The notes under the pieces were generated by a model, which did no database searches, was not told the origin of the DNA, and saw only the letters and a program-made list of their open reading frames with translations. Below, in pieces: positions 8,401-16,900 of a DNA stretch of 38,481 bases (the first letter of the stretch is position 1; every line of letters starts with the position of its first letter). The position numbers were made by a program, and so were the translations under genes. Origin of the DNA: a virus; the IMG/VR virus record IMGVR_UViG_3300025127_000093, positions 1 through 38,481 of that record. One strand, written 5' to 3'.

Positions 8401-10399
8401 AATCTCCAGTAGTATTAGATGTTGAGTTAGTATTTGTTGTAAGTTTTAAGTTACCCGCACGGATTCCTGCGTCAGTTCCTGTAAAAATCTCTGCGGAACT
8501 TTGTGAGGCATTGTATAGGAACGCAAATCCTCCTGTATGTCCTCCGAGATCTGCATACGAATCGTCGTAACCGAAGAATCCAAGTCTTGCTTGAGAATCA
8601 TAATATCTGAACTCAATTCCCCTATCTTTATTATCGTCAGTAGTAGGAGCAGTGTCGCCACCCAAGGTAAATACTGGGTCATCCACTGTCGTAGTTGTAC
8701 TATTAACTGTTGTAGTTGTTCCATCTACTTGTAAGTTTCCTAAGATTTGTACAAGACCTGTGACTGCTCTATCATCGCCAGGATCAAGTTTAAGTGTACC
8801 AGTTGATGCAAGGTGATCTCCTTGTATCCTCATGTTTTCCACATGAACTTTACCAGTTGATGCATCAGATGCTTGGATGTCTACAACATCTTCAGCAGTA
8901 ATACTAACTGTACTGGTTCCAGAACCTGAGTTGGTTGCTGCAATACTTAGTGATCTTGCAGAACTAGAACTCTGAGTCGTTTGAATTGTAAGATTACCAT
9001 CACCAGTTTTGTCTATTGTCTGTGCAGTTGCACCATCAAATACTACATCTGGATCACTTATTAATGTTTTTACATTAATATCAACTTCACCATTGCCACT
9101 ATCACCTGTGTTATTAGCAGCAAAGAGTAAACCACCTGAGGTATTCTTTACATTTACATAATTTATACCAGTAAATCCTCTGTATCCAGTTGTTGCTGTG
9201 AGTTCTTGATCTAATTCAAAATGCTCAACAGAATTACCATCAGCAAAAGATACTCTATTATTTTGTAATTGTGTATTATCTACACCTGCAGCAGCAATAG
9301 AAACATGTCCAGATGCTACGTCAAAGTCTTCTTGGGCAAAGGATGCAAGACCCTTCTGTTCAGTACTCTCGGCAGCGAGGTATCTCCACCCGCCATTGTC
9401 ACCGCTAGTATGAGTAGGAGCACCTGCACCTGCAGAAATATCTTGATATGCTTGATAAACTTTTGATGCATTCTTGATGATTGCATACCTAGAGTATGAA
9501 GTCGCTGCATTGTAATCTAGTGCAGTTGTACCTTCTACTGCTGTAGCAATAGGCACATTTGTTGCACTTGTCAATCTACCACGGTCATCTACAGTGAACT
9601 TAACAGCGTTAACTGTCTCTGTACCAAAGGGTTCTGAACTAGAACCAACAGCATTTACGGATGTCAGGGATTCCGTATTATAGTTACCTGGTACTACAGC
9701 AGTTGTAATAAGATCTATTGTTGGGTTTCCAGAAACACCATTACCATTAACTACAGAAATTGTTGTAGCAGTACCAGTAATCGTTCTGGTCGCCATGTTT
9801 CCACCACTGGTTCTTGATATCATACCAGTAGTAGTAAGTCCTGCTATTGCAACCAAGTCAAGGTCATATGGTTGAGCAGAAGATCCTTCAACAGTTCCAT
9901 TTAAGTTGTAATCTGCAAGAGTTGAAGGGAAAGAAGCGTTTGTTATTCTACCTTTTGAGTCTACTGTGACTTTTGTATAAGTTCCTGAGGCAGATGCAGT
10001 ACCATCATAATGAGGTAGTGTAGGTATAAGTTCTAAGGATGAAGCAAGGTTTAAGTTTTGAGAACCATCAAAGTTTCCTGTTGCAGTTAAGTCACCAGAT
10101 ATTTGTATTTGACGAGTTGAAGCAAGTCTAGCAGCAGTTGAAGCATTACCAATTACGGTTGCAGTTATTGTACCTGCAGCGAAATTACCATCGGCATCTC
10201 TCTGTACGAGAGTATTTGCAGTGTTTGATGTTGATTCTACTGGACGTTCATATCGCAATGTGTTCCATGCAGATACACCATCACCGATTTTAAATCGACC
10301 TGTATCTAGCTCAATACCTAATTCACCTTGAGCAAGTGTTGGGTTTGCGTTTGCCCATTCCTGAGCACCCCCTCTTCTTAATTGTAATCTATTCGCCAT
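2426..10399 (-). CDS. giant repeat-rich tail fibre-like protein with Mtd-like N-terminus (2,657 aa)
   Basis: Residues 1-50 (MANRLQLRRGGAQEW then GELGIELDTGRFKIGDG) fit the N-terminal domain of the Bordetella phage major tropism determinant and similar fibre proteins, probably the virion attachment end. After this come: fibre repeats; an APTHTSG carbohydrate-binding-like module (around 9370-9480); a duplicated domain with DDPVFTLGGDTAP; six repeats with KFTVDTDNGNT; eight exact 52-residue repeats with YDLGSS; six about 70-residue G-x-GY repeats; a 12-residue HGNG repeat; and a final GE-x-V-x-G module. The composition (Thr, Gly, Asn, Asp, Ser; very few Cys) fits a trimeric beta-fibre. I saw no S74 chaperone domain. 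It takes the T4 gene 12/wac position before gp13, so it is probably a long or short tail fibre or a whisker-like fibre; which one is not clear. Its own late promoter and a terminator lie upstream. No Shine-Dalgarno sequence is seen. Confidence 0.85.
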   Translation of the reverse strand: MANRLQLRRGGAQEWANANPTLAQGELGIELDTGRFKIGDGVSAWNTLRYERPVESTSNTANTLVQRDADGNFAAGTITATVIGNASTAARLASTRQIQISGDLTATGNFDGSQNLNLASSLELIPTLPHYDGTASASGTYTKVTVDSKGRITNASFPSTLADYNLNGTVEGSSAQPYDLDLVAIAGLTTTGMISRTSGGNMATRTITGTATTISVVNGNGVSGNPTIDLITTAVVPGNYNTESLTSVNAVGSSSEPFGTETVNAVKFTVDDRGRLTSATNVPIATAVEGTTALDYNAATSYSRYAIIKNASKVYQAYQDISAGAGAPTHTSGDNGGWRYLAAESTEQKGLASFAQEDFDVASGHVSIAAAGVDNTQLQNNRVSFADGNSVEHFELDQELTATTGYRGFTGINYVNVKNTSGGLLFAANNTGDSGNGEVDINVKTLISDPDVVFDGATAQTIDKTGDGNLTIQTTQSSSSARSLSIAATNSGSGTSTVSITAEDVVDIQASDASTGKVHVENMRIQGDHLASTGTLKLDPGDDRAVTGLVQILGNLQVDGTTTTVNSTTTTVDDPVFTLGGDTAPTTDDNKDRGIEFRYYDSQARLGFFGYDDSYADLGGHTGGFAFLYNASQSSAEIFTGTDAGIRAGNLKLTTNTNSTSNTTGDLVVAGGVGIGNDVNIGGLLDVDGTFRANSTSRFDDNIVFQGASKTLELKNGSGTTKTTLHTTTGNVDVGGILTVTGAIDANSSAAISGDVHLESTNDITTAKNGTSGAWEIQSNDYGALRLDGGFYVAGSGLIDGTLHVNGPIEVKDSATETESRLNWLRVRYRGRFGDTYQASPSYASHNFSTIKAHGGAGIMKSLYVGATGSGERFSVGKLNSGDTEKFSVIGASGNTDIQGTLNVEGNTTIQDSVTINASNENFKIQNGSAVDKFTVDTDNGNTVIEGTVNINGVTDIDADFAVRNGTTDKFFVDNVTGNTNIEGTLTADGHTELNSTLNVDSNTTIGGQLTVTGASEFNSAMNVDANFAVRTGTTNKFTVSSADGSTNISGSLTVAGQTSINDSLLVAGDNEIFEVRNAAQTTKFQVDTDNGNTTIIGTLTVNDGTQINDTFQTSGVNTFTNNTEQTLTGTYAADGAVRLTGGAGIGKNLAVGGGLRVYGGTELSGALDLNSSANISGSTIVENQLIVKADNKFFKVQTAGAVDKFTIDTDNGNTVSQGDLTVAGDVNAQSNLIVTGNLTVNGTTSTVNSTTVTIDDPVFTLGGDTAPASNDGKDRGIEFRYFDGSAKLGFFGFDRSTQEFTFLTTATNSSEVFSGTDAALRIGSLNVTGAGTSVDIDNNLNVDGTATVDGQIISQLAQGVAPFVVASSTKVNNLNADFLDGLTTSATDTTGNSVVTRSSGNFSAGQITAATGTGAAAGFLGNASTADAWKTARTLTIDGVVDGSVSINGASDPTLTVTFNDADITALAAQTGTGYMVRDGANSYAHRTFQVTASSGITLTNADGVSGNTTINVASASTNAANNLVLRDASGNFASNVITATSFSGNLIKSTTLAKDIKPETNSTYDLGSSSAKWANIHADAATITTTTGNLIGNVTGNLVAATTQAKDIDPAINSTYDLGSSSLKWANIHADAASIGTTTGNVIGNLTGNLVAATTEAKDIKPALNSSYDLGSSTLKWANIHADAAAIATTTGNLVGNVTGNLVATTTESKNIVPTLNSSYDLGSSTKQWANIHADAGNIDAITGNLTGNVTGNLVAATTLAKDIKPDTNSTYDLGSSTLKWQNIYADAAAIATTTGNVVGNLTGNLLAATTEAKDIKPALNSTYDLGSSSLKWQDIFADAASIGTVTGNVVGNLTGNLEAATTQAKDIDPALNSTYDLGSSTLKWQNIFADAASIGTTTGNLVGNVTGNLVANTTESANIIPDTNGVYSLGSSTKKYMNVFADAAAITTITGNLTGTATQAANINNHDTDALSEGLNNLYTTAARTRGHFTYGTGIEHDGAGGLAVTQSDINTDNLTEGSTNVFFTDTRADARVAAATGANLDLSQKTTTNLAEGTNLYHTEARVQTKLDHAFEQLKAMLNNLATSTTLKLNLSGDPTPGSVVTLGSISSNGVGGYTAGTNVATTASALGTGLTVDTTVNADGAITAIALNQAGTDYVIGETITIPNSNLGGVDTLNLGTLSGGVGGFSAGTGVATTNSGSGDDALTVNTTVDGNGAITNVVINAVGTGYAAGDTITITNPNAGGAATVDTLVGGTGYANGTAIATTTVGSGSGLTLNLTTSNGVVTGVAINGAGSGYAVDDTITIVNANASGVKTLGSIATAGTGYATGTAIATTNDGSGSNFTVDISSVDASGAITAVAINDDGSGYTASDTITIVNANSGGVKTLGSFSDPGTGYANGTAIATTSSGSGTGLTLDITTSNGVITDATINNDGSGYAASEVITIVNANASGIKTVGNFGATDSSRTPGTYTLGTSDYATQASGANATFTVVIGVGGTVDSITVTDDGSGFIVNETVTVADAQLGGGGGADLTFDVTAIHGNGAQIPVSAIHGNGCTIPVSEIHGNGATIDIATIFTNATVNVATVFTNATFSLSDITTMEIGATLTGTTSNSSGVITAMDSSSVTVDNVSGFFKKGETVGANDVTNLTISSFG
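2455..2600 (-). repeat. C-terminal GE-x-V-x-G module of the fibre protein
   Basis: The last 60 residues of the fibre contain IGATLTGTTSNSSGVIT followed by VDNVSGFFKKGETVG. This is the same module as in gp14, gp8 and the DUF4815 protein. It is the only copy I see in this fibre, and it sits at the extreme C-terminus. Confidence 0.7.
2620..2800 (-). repeat. Short tandem repeat of 12 residues (HGNG) followed by 11-residue repeats
   Basis: Three copies of a 36-base unit begin near 2691, 2727 and 2763 on the plus strand and encode IHGNG-x2-I-x-V/I-x2. Two 33-base units follow and encode I/V-F-T-N-A-T-x5. The regular period with a small hydrophobic at fixed positions suggests a short beta-helix or beta-roll near the fibre tip. 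Confidence 0.75.
2815..4100 (-). repeat. Six imperfect ~70-residue G-x-GY repeats in the fibre protein
   Basis: The segment encoding GTGYANGTAIATT recurs with spacings of 213, 207, 210 and 216 bases (marker positions 3187, 3400, 3607, 3817 and about 4033). A sixth, divergent copy lies nearest the C-terminus. Each unit has a GY-x-G turn, a T-I-x-I-x-N-x2-x-GG strand pair and an Asn/Asp-rich linker. Alternating long and short strands suggest a beta-solenoid. Confidence 0.85.
4530..5778 (-). repeat. Eight tandem exact-length 156-bp repeats (52 residues) in the fibre protein
   Basis: The codons for LGS in YDLGSS recur at plus-strand marker positions 4599, 4755, 4911, 5067, 5223, 5379, 5535 and 5691, each exactly 156 bases apart. 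A unit reads TGNL-x-GN-x-TGNL, then AKDI-x-P, then N-x-x-YDLGSS-x2-KW-x-NI-x-ADAA. The copy nearest the C-terminus is the most divergent. The YDLGSS...W...I segment resembles the shaft motif usually found once just before S74-type fibre chaperone domains. Near-identity at DNA level suggests recent expansion or gene conversion. Confidence 0.95.
6420..6715 (-). repeat. Second copy of a ~100-residue duplicated fibre domain
   Basis: This stretch encodes GNLTVNGTTSTVNSTTVT, DDPVFTLGGDTAP and RGIEFRYFDGSAKLGFFGFD. It matches the first copy at about 8440-8760 closely in amino acids but with many silent changes. The domain is a recurrent head-like unit between repeat shafts in phage fibres. Confidence 0.85.
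6690..7795 (-). repeat. Six imperfect repeats with KFTVDTDNGNT in the fibre protein
   Basis: Units of about 40-65 residues carry F-x-V/I-x-N-G/A-x3-KF-x-V-D-x-x-x-GNT, then I-x-G-T/S-L-x-V-x-G-x-T. Spacing is irregular. They lie between the two copies of the DDPVFTLGGDTAP domain and look like a triple beta-spiral or beta-helix shaft. Confidence 0.8.
8440..8760 (-). repeat. First copy of the duplicated ~100-residue fibre domain
   Basis: This stretch encodes GNLQVDGTTTTVNSTTTT, DDPVFTLGGDTAP and RGIEFRYYDSQARLGFFGYD. It includes a short insertion (YADLGGHTGG) that the second copy lacks. The same domain recurs about 2 kb further into the gene, flanking the KFTVDTDNGNT repeats. Confidence 0.85.
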
Positions 10400-10437
10400 T
10401 TTTAAATAGGACTTTTAACTATAACATGCTTCCAAGT

Positions 10438-10445
10438 TATTTATG
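10438..10445 (-). promoter_or_regulatory. T4-type late promoter before the long fibre gene
   Basis: The minus strand reads CATAAATA followed by AC, matching the NATAAATA late promoter of T4-like cyanophages (T4: TATAAATA). It lies about 40 bases upstream of the fibre ATG at 10399 and directly after an intrinsic terminator. The plus-strand 12-mer aagttatttatg is shared with the promoter near 25328. Confidence 0.85.
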
Positions 10446-10448
10446 CTC

Positions 10449-10473
10449 AAAAAAGAAGGGAACTTATGTTCCC
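10449..10473 (-). terminator. Intrinsic terminator after the small-gene pair
   Basis: On the minus strand, GGGAAC and GTTCCC form a six-base perfect stem around the four-base loop ATAA, followed by TTCTTTTTT. The stop codon of the 76-residue gene lies within this hairpin. It separates the segment ending with that gene from the late promoter about 15 bases downstream. Confidence 0.85.
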
Positions 10474-10694
10474 TCAGTTTCTGTTTCAGTTTCTGTTGGA
10501 GGGACTTCATCCACTTGTGGTGGATTGTAATACTCCAATGCTTCTAGAGCACCTTGAAGTTTTAATGCGGTTGCTTCATTCTCTCGAATTTTAGCAGCGA
10601 GTTGTTTGTTTTCTTCAATACATTTCGCATAACGTTCCTTAAATTGACGCATCATTTCAACTTGAGAAACCTTTTCCATTGTACTGTCTGTCAT
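10464..10694 (-). CDS. Small coiled-coil protein of unknown function (76 aa)
   Basis: I do not recognise this protein. It has 76 residues. Residues 5-55 are helical and charged, with heptad-like spacing of Met, Phe, Leu and Ile (MMRQFKERYAKCIEENKQLA, then IRENEATALKLQGALEAL), so a coiled coil is likely. The tail is acidic: PPQVDEVPPTETETETEGT. It has no signal peptide or membrane segment. It starts two bases after the stop of the 73-residue gene and ends inside an intrinsic terminator, so the two genes probably form the end of the gp8-DUF4815 transcript. In T4 order this is the gene 11 region, but there is no sequence likeness to gp11. It could be a small virion component or an assembly chaperone for the fibre encoded next. 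Confidence 0.8.
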   Translation of the reverse strand: MTDSTMEKVSQVEMMRQFKERYAKCIEENKQLAAKIRENEATALKLQGALEALEYYNPPQVDEVPPTETETETEGT

Positions 10695-10696
10695 GA

Positions 10697-10918
10697 TTAA
10701 TTGTTAGCTAACTTTTGTAATAGAGATTTGATCTCACTCATATCAGATTTTAGCAAAGAAACATCGTTTTGTAAAGCCTCAAATTTTTGTTTCTTAACTT
10801 CCTCAGATTTTCGTGCTGCCATATACTTGTTGTAAGTATCTTGATCCGCACATGAAAGAGATCCAGTTCTGGAATCTCTAAACCATTTCTCTGCGTCTTG
10901 GACTGGGATTTGGCTCAT
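10697..10918 (-). CDS. Small protein with C-terminal coiled coil (73 aa)
   Basis: I do not recognise a named family. The N-terminal half has IPVQDAEKWFRDSRTGSL and then CADQDTYNKYMAARKS, a compact motif that looks conserved rather than random. Residues 40-72 form a likely coiled coil (KFEALQNDVSLLKSDMSEIK, then SLLQKLANN) with hydrophobic residues every three or four positions. The ATG overlaps the stop of the DUF4815 gene (ATGA), so translation is probably coupled to it. It is followed after two bases by another small coiled-coil gene. The partnership suggests a small baseplate or fibre-connecting protein or a chaperone; this is inference from position only. Confidence 0.8.
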   Translation of the reverse strand: MSQIPVQDAEKWFRDSRTGSLSCADQDTYNKYMAARKSEEVKKQKFEALQNDVSLLKSDMSEIKSLLQKLANN

Positions 10919-13900
10919 ACTGCAAGTGCGATAGCTCTAAAGTCTTTTACGATAGGTGAGTATGCCTGATTAGGTGATACGAATACTATTTTAATCTGAT
11001 ACTGGTCGAAACTTAGTCCAGATACTTCATATTCATATTCAAAGTATAATTCTCTCTCAGTTGTTGCAGGTATTTTAGCACCTGATGTTGGGAAGAATTC
11101 ATAACCTAATTTACTAATTGGATCAGTAGATCCAACTGGACGTACTCTATATAGCACCTTAATCTCACTGCCTGTTGGACGGTATCCACTGAAGTATATC
11201 TTGATAGATCCTGATGGGTTTACAAGATTTGCAACACGAGTAATGTATACAGCATCATGATCGTCACCAACAGATAGTTTAGCACTGTTAACGTTTGTTG
11301 GATTATTAATCCTATTCATAACAGTTGTAATTGACATTCTGTCAGTATCAATAACAGGTGATAATGTTGTCACTCGACTGGTTAATGTAAGATCCATTCT
11401 AAATGACTTAGCACCACTAAGTTCAGATGATTCATTAATACCTGAGCATATTAGTGAAGGTGCTAACAGTGGATTATCTTCACTCAATACAATGTCACTG
11501 AATATACCATCATTAGAGAATGATGCTTCATTAACTGTATTACCATCATTGATTGATGTACCACTGATAGTATTAATTCTTGCAGTTAAATTAGTCTTAG
11601 GAAGCAACATTCTTTCAATCTGAGGAACTAATATTTCATATTGAATATTTTGTGTTGCAACTGTATTGGTTCCACCAGATACAATACCAAGTCTACCAAT
11701 AGATGAAGTAGTTATTTCATAACTATCAAGAGTTGGATTCTGTATACCAGTATGTGTCTTGTTGATTTCTGTTAAAGGAATACCATCAAGATTATAACAT
11801 TCTATAACTGTCTCATCAGCATGAGATCTTGCAGTTGTACCATTTAATCCTCTTTCGTGAACTGTGATAGTTTTACCATCAGTACTAATTGCACTATAAG
11901 ATACAACTTCAGCAAAGGTTGCTGCTAGACCTGAAGTAGCATTGTAAATTCTAGCATAACCAGGATTACTTGCACTTATTGCTGAACCATTAATAATCTT
12001 ATGGAATGCAGTTGCATCATTAACAGATAATGATGTATCACTGTTTGATATAGATGCAGTTAAGTAAGTTGGTGATACCTCTGATTCTACACCTGCTATT
12101 GTCACATTATTCAATGGATCATGCATAGCATGATTACTATGATGTACTTTTATCTTTCTTTGAGTTGAAGCATATGTTGGTGTAGCATCAGGGAAAGAAA
12201 CTTGAATAGCACCACTTGATACTGCGTCTCCTAAAGGAACAAAGTTAGTTCCTGAACCAGGAACTGTTGTTTGCTGACTTGCAGTACCACCACCTGCACC
12301 ATCTCCTGTGACAGTCTCACCATTTGAGAATGCTTTAGAGGCATAATTTACAACGAGAGTTGTACTATTTGTGATAGAAGTGACCGTAGCAGTAGCACTT
12401 GATGTTCCTCCTGTAAGTTCGTCTCCGATTGCATAACCAGATGTGGAAGCAAGTGTTATTGTTGCAGTTGTTTTGGATGAAACAATACCATTAGTTGATG
12501 ATGTACCTTGTACAAATGTACCTGATATATCTTTGATAGTTAATTGTACACCTTGTGTAGTATCAAGTATGCCAGAGATTGTACCTTGTGCTAGAGATGT
12601 TTTCTGATAGATACGTGCACCTATTGTATATGGAGTGGTCGCAACCTGTGAGTTCATATTCAATACAATTTCTGGTACGAATGTTTGAATAGGATCTCTT
12701 CTTAATCTAAGTTTACCACCATTTCCTTCTTCAAGTGAAATGTTATTCAATACTAATTTGCTACTTGCAGTATTATTAAAGTCTGCTCTATAGATTGCAA
12801 ATTTAAGATCTTCATACTGGTCTGCAGTCCATGTAGATGCGTTCTGTGATTTGAATAGAACACCTGCGTATGGTTGCTCAGATATAGTTCTGTCACCAGT
12901 AATATCAATCTCACCCATTCTTGATATCCAAATCTTATATGAGTTAGAGTCAGATAAGAGAACGAAACAATGTTCGATTGATTGTGGAATATAAACTGGT
13001 GCTCTAAATGTAAACTTAGTTGCAACAGCACCTGTTTCAGATATCTGAATATCTGCAGGTTCTTTAGTCACATCAGAGAATGGTAAAATACTTGTAGTAG
13101 GATATCCATTTTCCATAGTTCTAATTTGCATAGAGACAGGAATGTTTGTATCCTTAGTATTGAAGTAAACATCTACAGATGTGATGAATACACCGCCAGT
13201 TTCATCTACAATAAATGACTGTGCAAGAGGGTCATACCAACCAATCTGCCTTGTCTCTGTTCTAGTAGAACGAACGGTTCTGTCTTGTGTGACTGTATCA
13301 CGAACAATCTCAGCATTTCTAACAGCAAGAACGTTTTCACGAACTCTATTAAGAGTTCCTTTTGCTTCGTATTCTACTTCAGCAGATGAATCTACTGCTC
13401 CTGCTAGTCTTGAATCTTCCTCAGAAGTGGTCAATCTCATTGTTCTTGTACCAGTTCTCCATCTTGGATTACCAATACCATTTGGAGGTGGAATAAAGAA
13501 TGAACCTCTTAATTTACCAAAACGATCTGAAATTAATCTACGATCTTTAATAACTGCTTTAGCACCAGATGTTCCAATAATAACTTCTCCTACTTGGAAA
13601 TTGCCAAAAAATTCTCCAGTTGCTTGGTTAGCACTTGCTGCCAAATCAATGTTTAAAATTGCAGTTGTAGATGCGTATGATGAAGGCAATACACTATCAT
13701 CATATGGATTATATGCAAACACAGAGTTAGGAGATGCAACTCTAAATCTAGCACCAGAATTTTGACCTATAACTGTTTCACCAATCACAAATGGTGTAGA
13801 GTTTGTACGATTATCTGTTGATGGATCTTTAATAAGTTCAACTATCTTAGGAGTGATGTAAGCATCAATTGATCTTCCATCAAAGAAAGCATATACTCTT

Positions 13901-16900
13901 GTTCTTGGTTTTAGTCTCTCAACTACAAACTTAACGTTTCTAGATCTAATCCAAGGAATAACTGTGGTTGAAACAATACTATCACCAAGTGATCTACGAT
14001 CTATTCTAGGTATTACTCTTGATCTTACACCTTGTCTTGTTTGACCAGTTGTGACTTCAATAGTATCTGTCCTATTAACACGACGCATACCACGACCACC
14101 CCAAGCATTTGGTAGAGGTGATCTACCAATATCTTCTTCTAACCAACCAGGATTTCTAGTGACCTCAGAAGCAATAACTCTTTCAGTTGTCCACTGATCT
14201 CTCCATGCACCCCATTGAATAGGAGCAAAACCATTTTGGTCAACGTTCATTTCAGATGATACCGCTTGGAAATCACCTTCTACTTGTGTCACCTGTACAG
14301 GAAGTCTTTCTGTATCTAACCAGTCATCAGATGCAGGAGTTAAATCAATACGTCCAATGTAAGTAAATACGTTGAATGGGTTGATATTCTCAACTCTAGA
14401 AGCATATGGTTGATCAATAATCTTTAGTTCTGTATATGGCAGAGTGATTAGAGGACCAGTTGCTTGATAGTTAGTAGATAATGAATCATTAATCTCAAGA
14501 CCTATGTTTGTAGTATAGTGAGATGCTCTTACATATCCTTGTTTAAAGTTCAATGCAGCATTAAAATCTTCGTTCTGTGTATCTGACTTACTATGATCTG
14601 TAAAATCGTCTACAATAAAACCATTCTTAAGACGGTCTTTGCCATCTGCGTCTATAATTTTGGTATTATAAGTGTCAGTCTCTAGTAAGTTTAACGAAGT
14701 ATAGTATTCAACTTGATCTAATCTACGTTCTATACCACCGATATCACGCATAGTATAACGTTTGTTATCAGATCTAACTATTGCAACATCTGCTTCAGGA
14801 TCAAAACCATATGGTTTATGATTAATAACTGCTAAAAGCATACCATCTTTTAGATCATCAGGTTCTAATGGTGCTTCAGCAGATTTACCTTTAACAATTT
14901 GGAACTCACCGTCAGGAGATATAAATGCCTTATCAGTTCTTGGTAGATACCAATCAAAATCACAACGCATACTTGTGTTGATCTTAGGAATGTCAAAGAT
15001 TGTAGCGGTAGGTGTACCTGCTACGTTGAATACTCTTGAATTAAAATCAAACGTAGATGCTTGTACATATGCAGGAGATGAAACAGTTCCAGTTCCTGTA
15101 TATAAGTTTCTAACACCTGGTCTAAAGTCAAGATAATCTGCCATAAATTTGACTTCAAAGAATGGGATATCACTATAATCTGTAGAAAGATATGATTGAC
15201 CACCAAAGTAATCACCAGTTGCAGAGTGTGTATAGTAATCAATAACTACTTTTAATTTTCTAAGAGGAACTGCAACACCTTTCTTTCTAACAATTTTAGA
15301 AATATCATATATAAATCCAGTTTGATTAATTTCCAAGTAATAGTTGTCAGTCACAACTTTTGATCCTGCAATAATCGATCCTGCAGAGTCATTAATAATA
15401 GCAGTAATAGCAGTACCTGCACTGTTAACACCACTAATAGTTTCACCTGCAACAAATGTTCCCTCAAGATATACTAATGATAATTTTAAACTACCAGAAG
15501 CGAAGTCAATAACTTTTGCTCTTGCTTTAGAAGTTGAACCTGTGACAATAGTTCCAGTAGCAAAGAAGGTAGGTTCTACAATAGTGACAGAAGGTAATAC
15601 TGGATCTGCATCATCAAATGATTCATATACAGCATGTAATCTATAACAGTCTGATACACCTAAAGATATTTCTCTATCTTCAATACGTGTACCATATAAG
15701 TTCGAGTAAACTAAATTATAATTTTGTTTATCTAAGTTTTGTATAGTCTTATTGACCTTCATAACAAACATCTGATTCTCAGTCTTTGTTTTTCTGGTTG
15801 CTATATTCTTAGATACTGTAGCAGTGACTTTGACAGATGTAATTGAAGTTAAGTTCTCAACCTGTAAAGTAGTTTGTTCGGATGATGTAAAGGTTATATA
15901 ACCAAGTCCACCAGATGATGTTGTGTTAAGAGGTATCTCAGCACCTACAGGATATGAACCATTTGATCCTGCTAATACAACTATAGTATAGTTTTCATTT
16001 GTAATAGAAGCAAACTGTTCATTTTCTGGAAGAGTAATTGATATAGAGTTAGAAGATACTGTCTGAGCATCAAATGTTCTTCTAACAGTCATAGACTCGT
16101 CAGCAATCGACTTGATATACTTCTTAGGCATTGGACTAAGAAGATTAGCATTTTCTACTTCAAATAATTTTGCACGGTATCTTAATAATGCAGTATATGT
16201 ACCTGCACTAGGAGCAGCAGTAGGATCTACTTTAACTGTTTGTCCTGTAGCTGATGTATAATCAAATATAGATGATATACCTGTTGTAGATAAAGAGTTA
16301 GGATCTATTTTATCCACATCAACATACTGTGTATTATTAAAATACAATCTATCGCCAGGTCTCAAATCTAAAGCAAAGTTTGATTGTAAACCAGTAATTT
16401 TTTCTGCACTACCTGTAGCATCATATGTAAATGTACTACCTTGTACTACTGCAATATCTTCAAGAATAATATCAGCACTAAACTCTACAGCAGATGTATT
16501 TTCATCTCTTGCTACAAGTTGTCTTGCATCAGAGAAATTATAATAATGTATGTTATCAATCGTATCTAAATTCAACCCATCAACAGTTAACATCTCACCT
16601 GCTGTAAATGTTCCTTCAACTTGATACAAATCAATATGATTAGCAGAGAATGTTTCTGTCACATATCCTCTTGCACCAGATGTGGCACCAACAACTTGAG
16701 AACCTACTGTGACACTAACTGAACTCGCCATGTCCAAGATAGTGAACATTTGAATATCAAATAATACAGTCTTATAAACGTCGTCTGCATCACCAAATGT
16801 TGCGTCCATATTTTGAGCATACTCACATGATAATATACGAGCATAACCTATAATATTACCTGCACCTGTACCTGGTGAACTTGTAAATGTATCTCTTATT

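Noticed and set aside
2426-10399. Diversity-generating retroelement because of the Mtd-like N-terminus
   Set aside because: No reverse transcriptase gene, template repeat or adenine-rich variable repeat was seen near the fibre C-terminus. Only the N-terminal domain type is shared with Mtd.
13181-13765. Plus-strand open frame of 194 codons opposite the DUF4815 gene
   Set aside because: The opposite strand carries the conserved DPLAQSF region of a recognised family, and the plus-strand product has no recognisable pattern.
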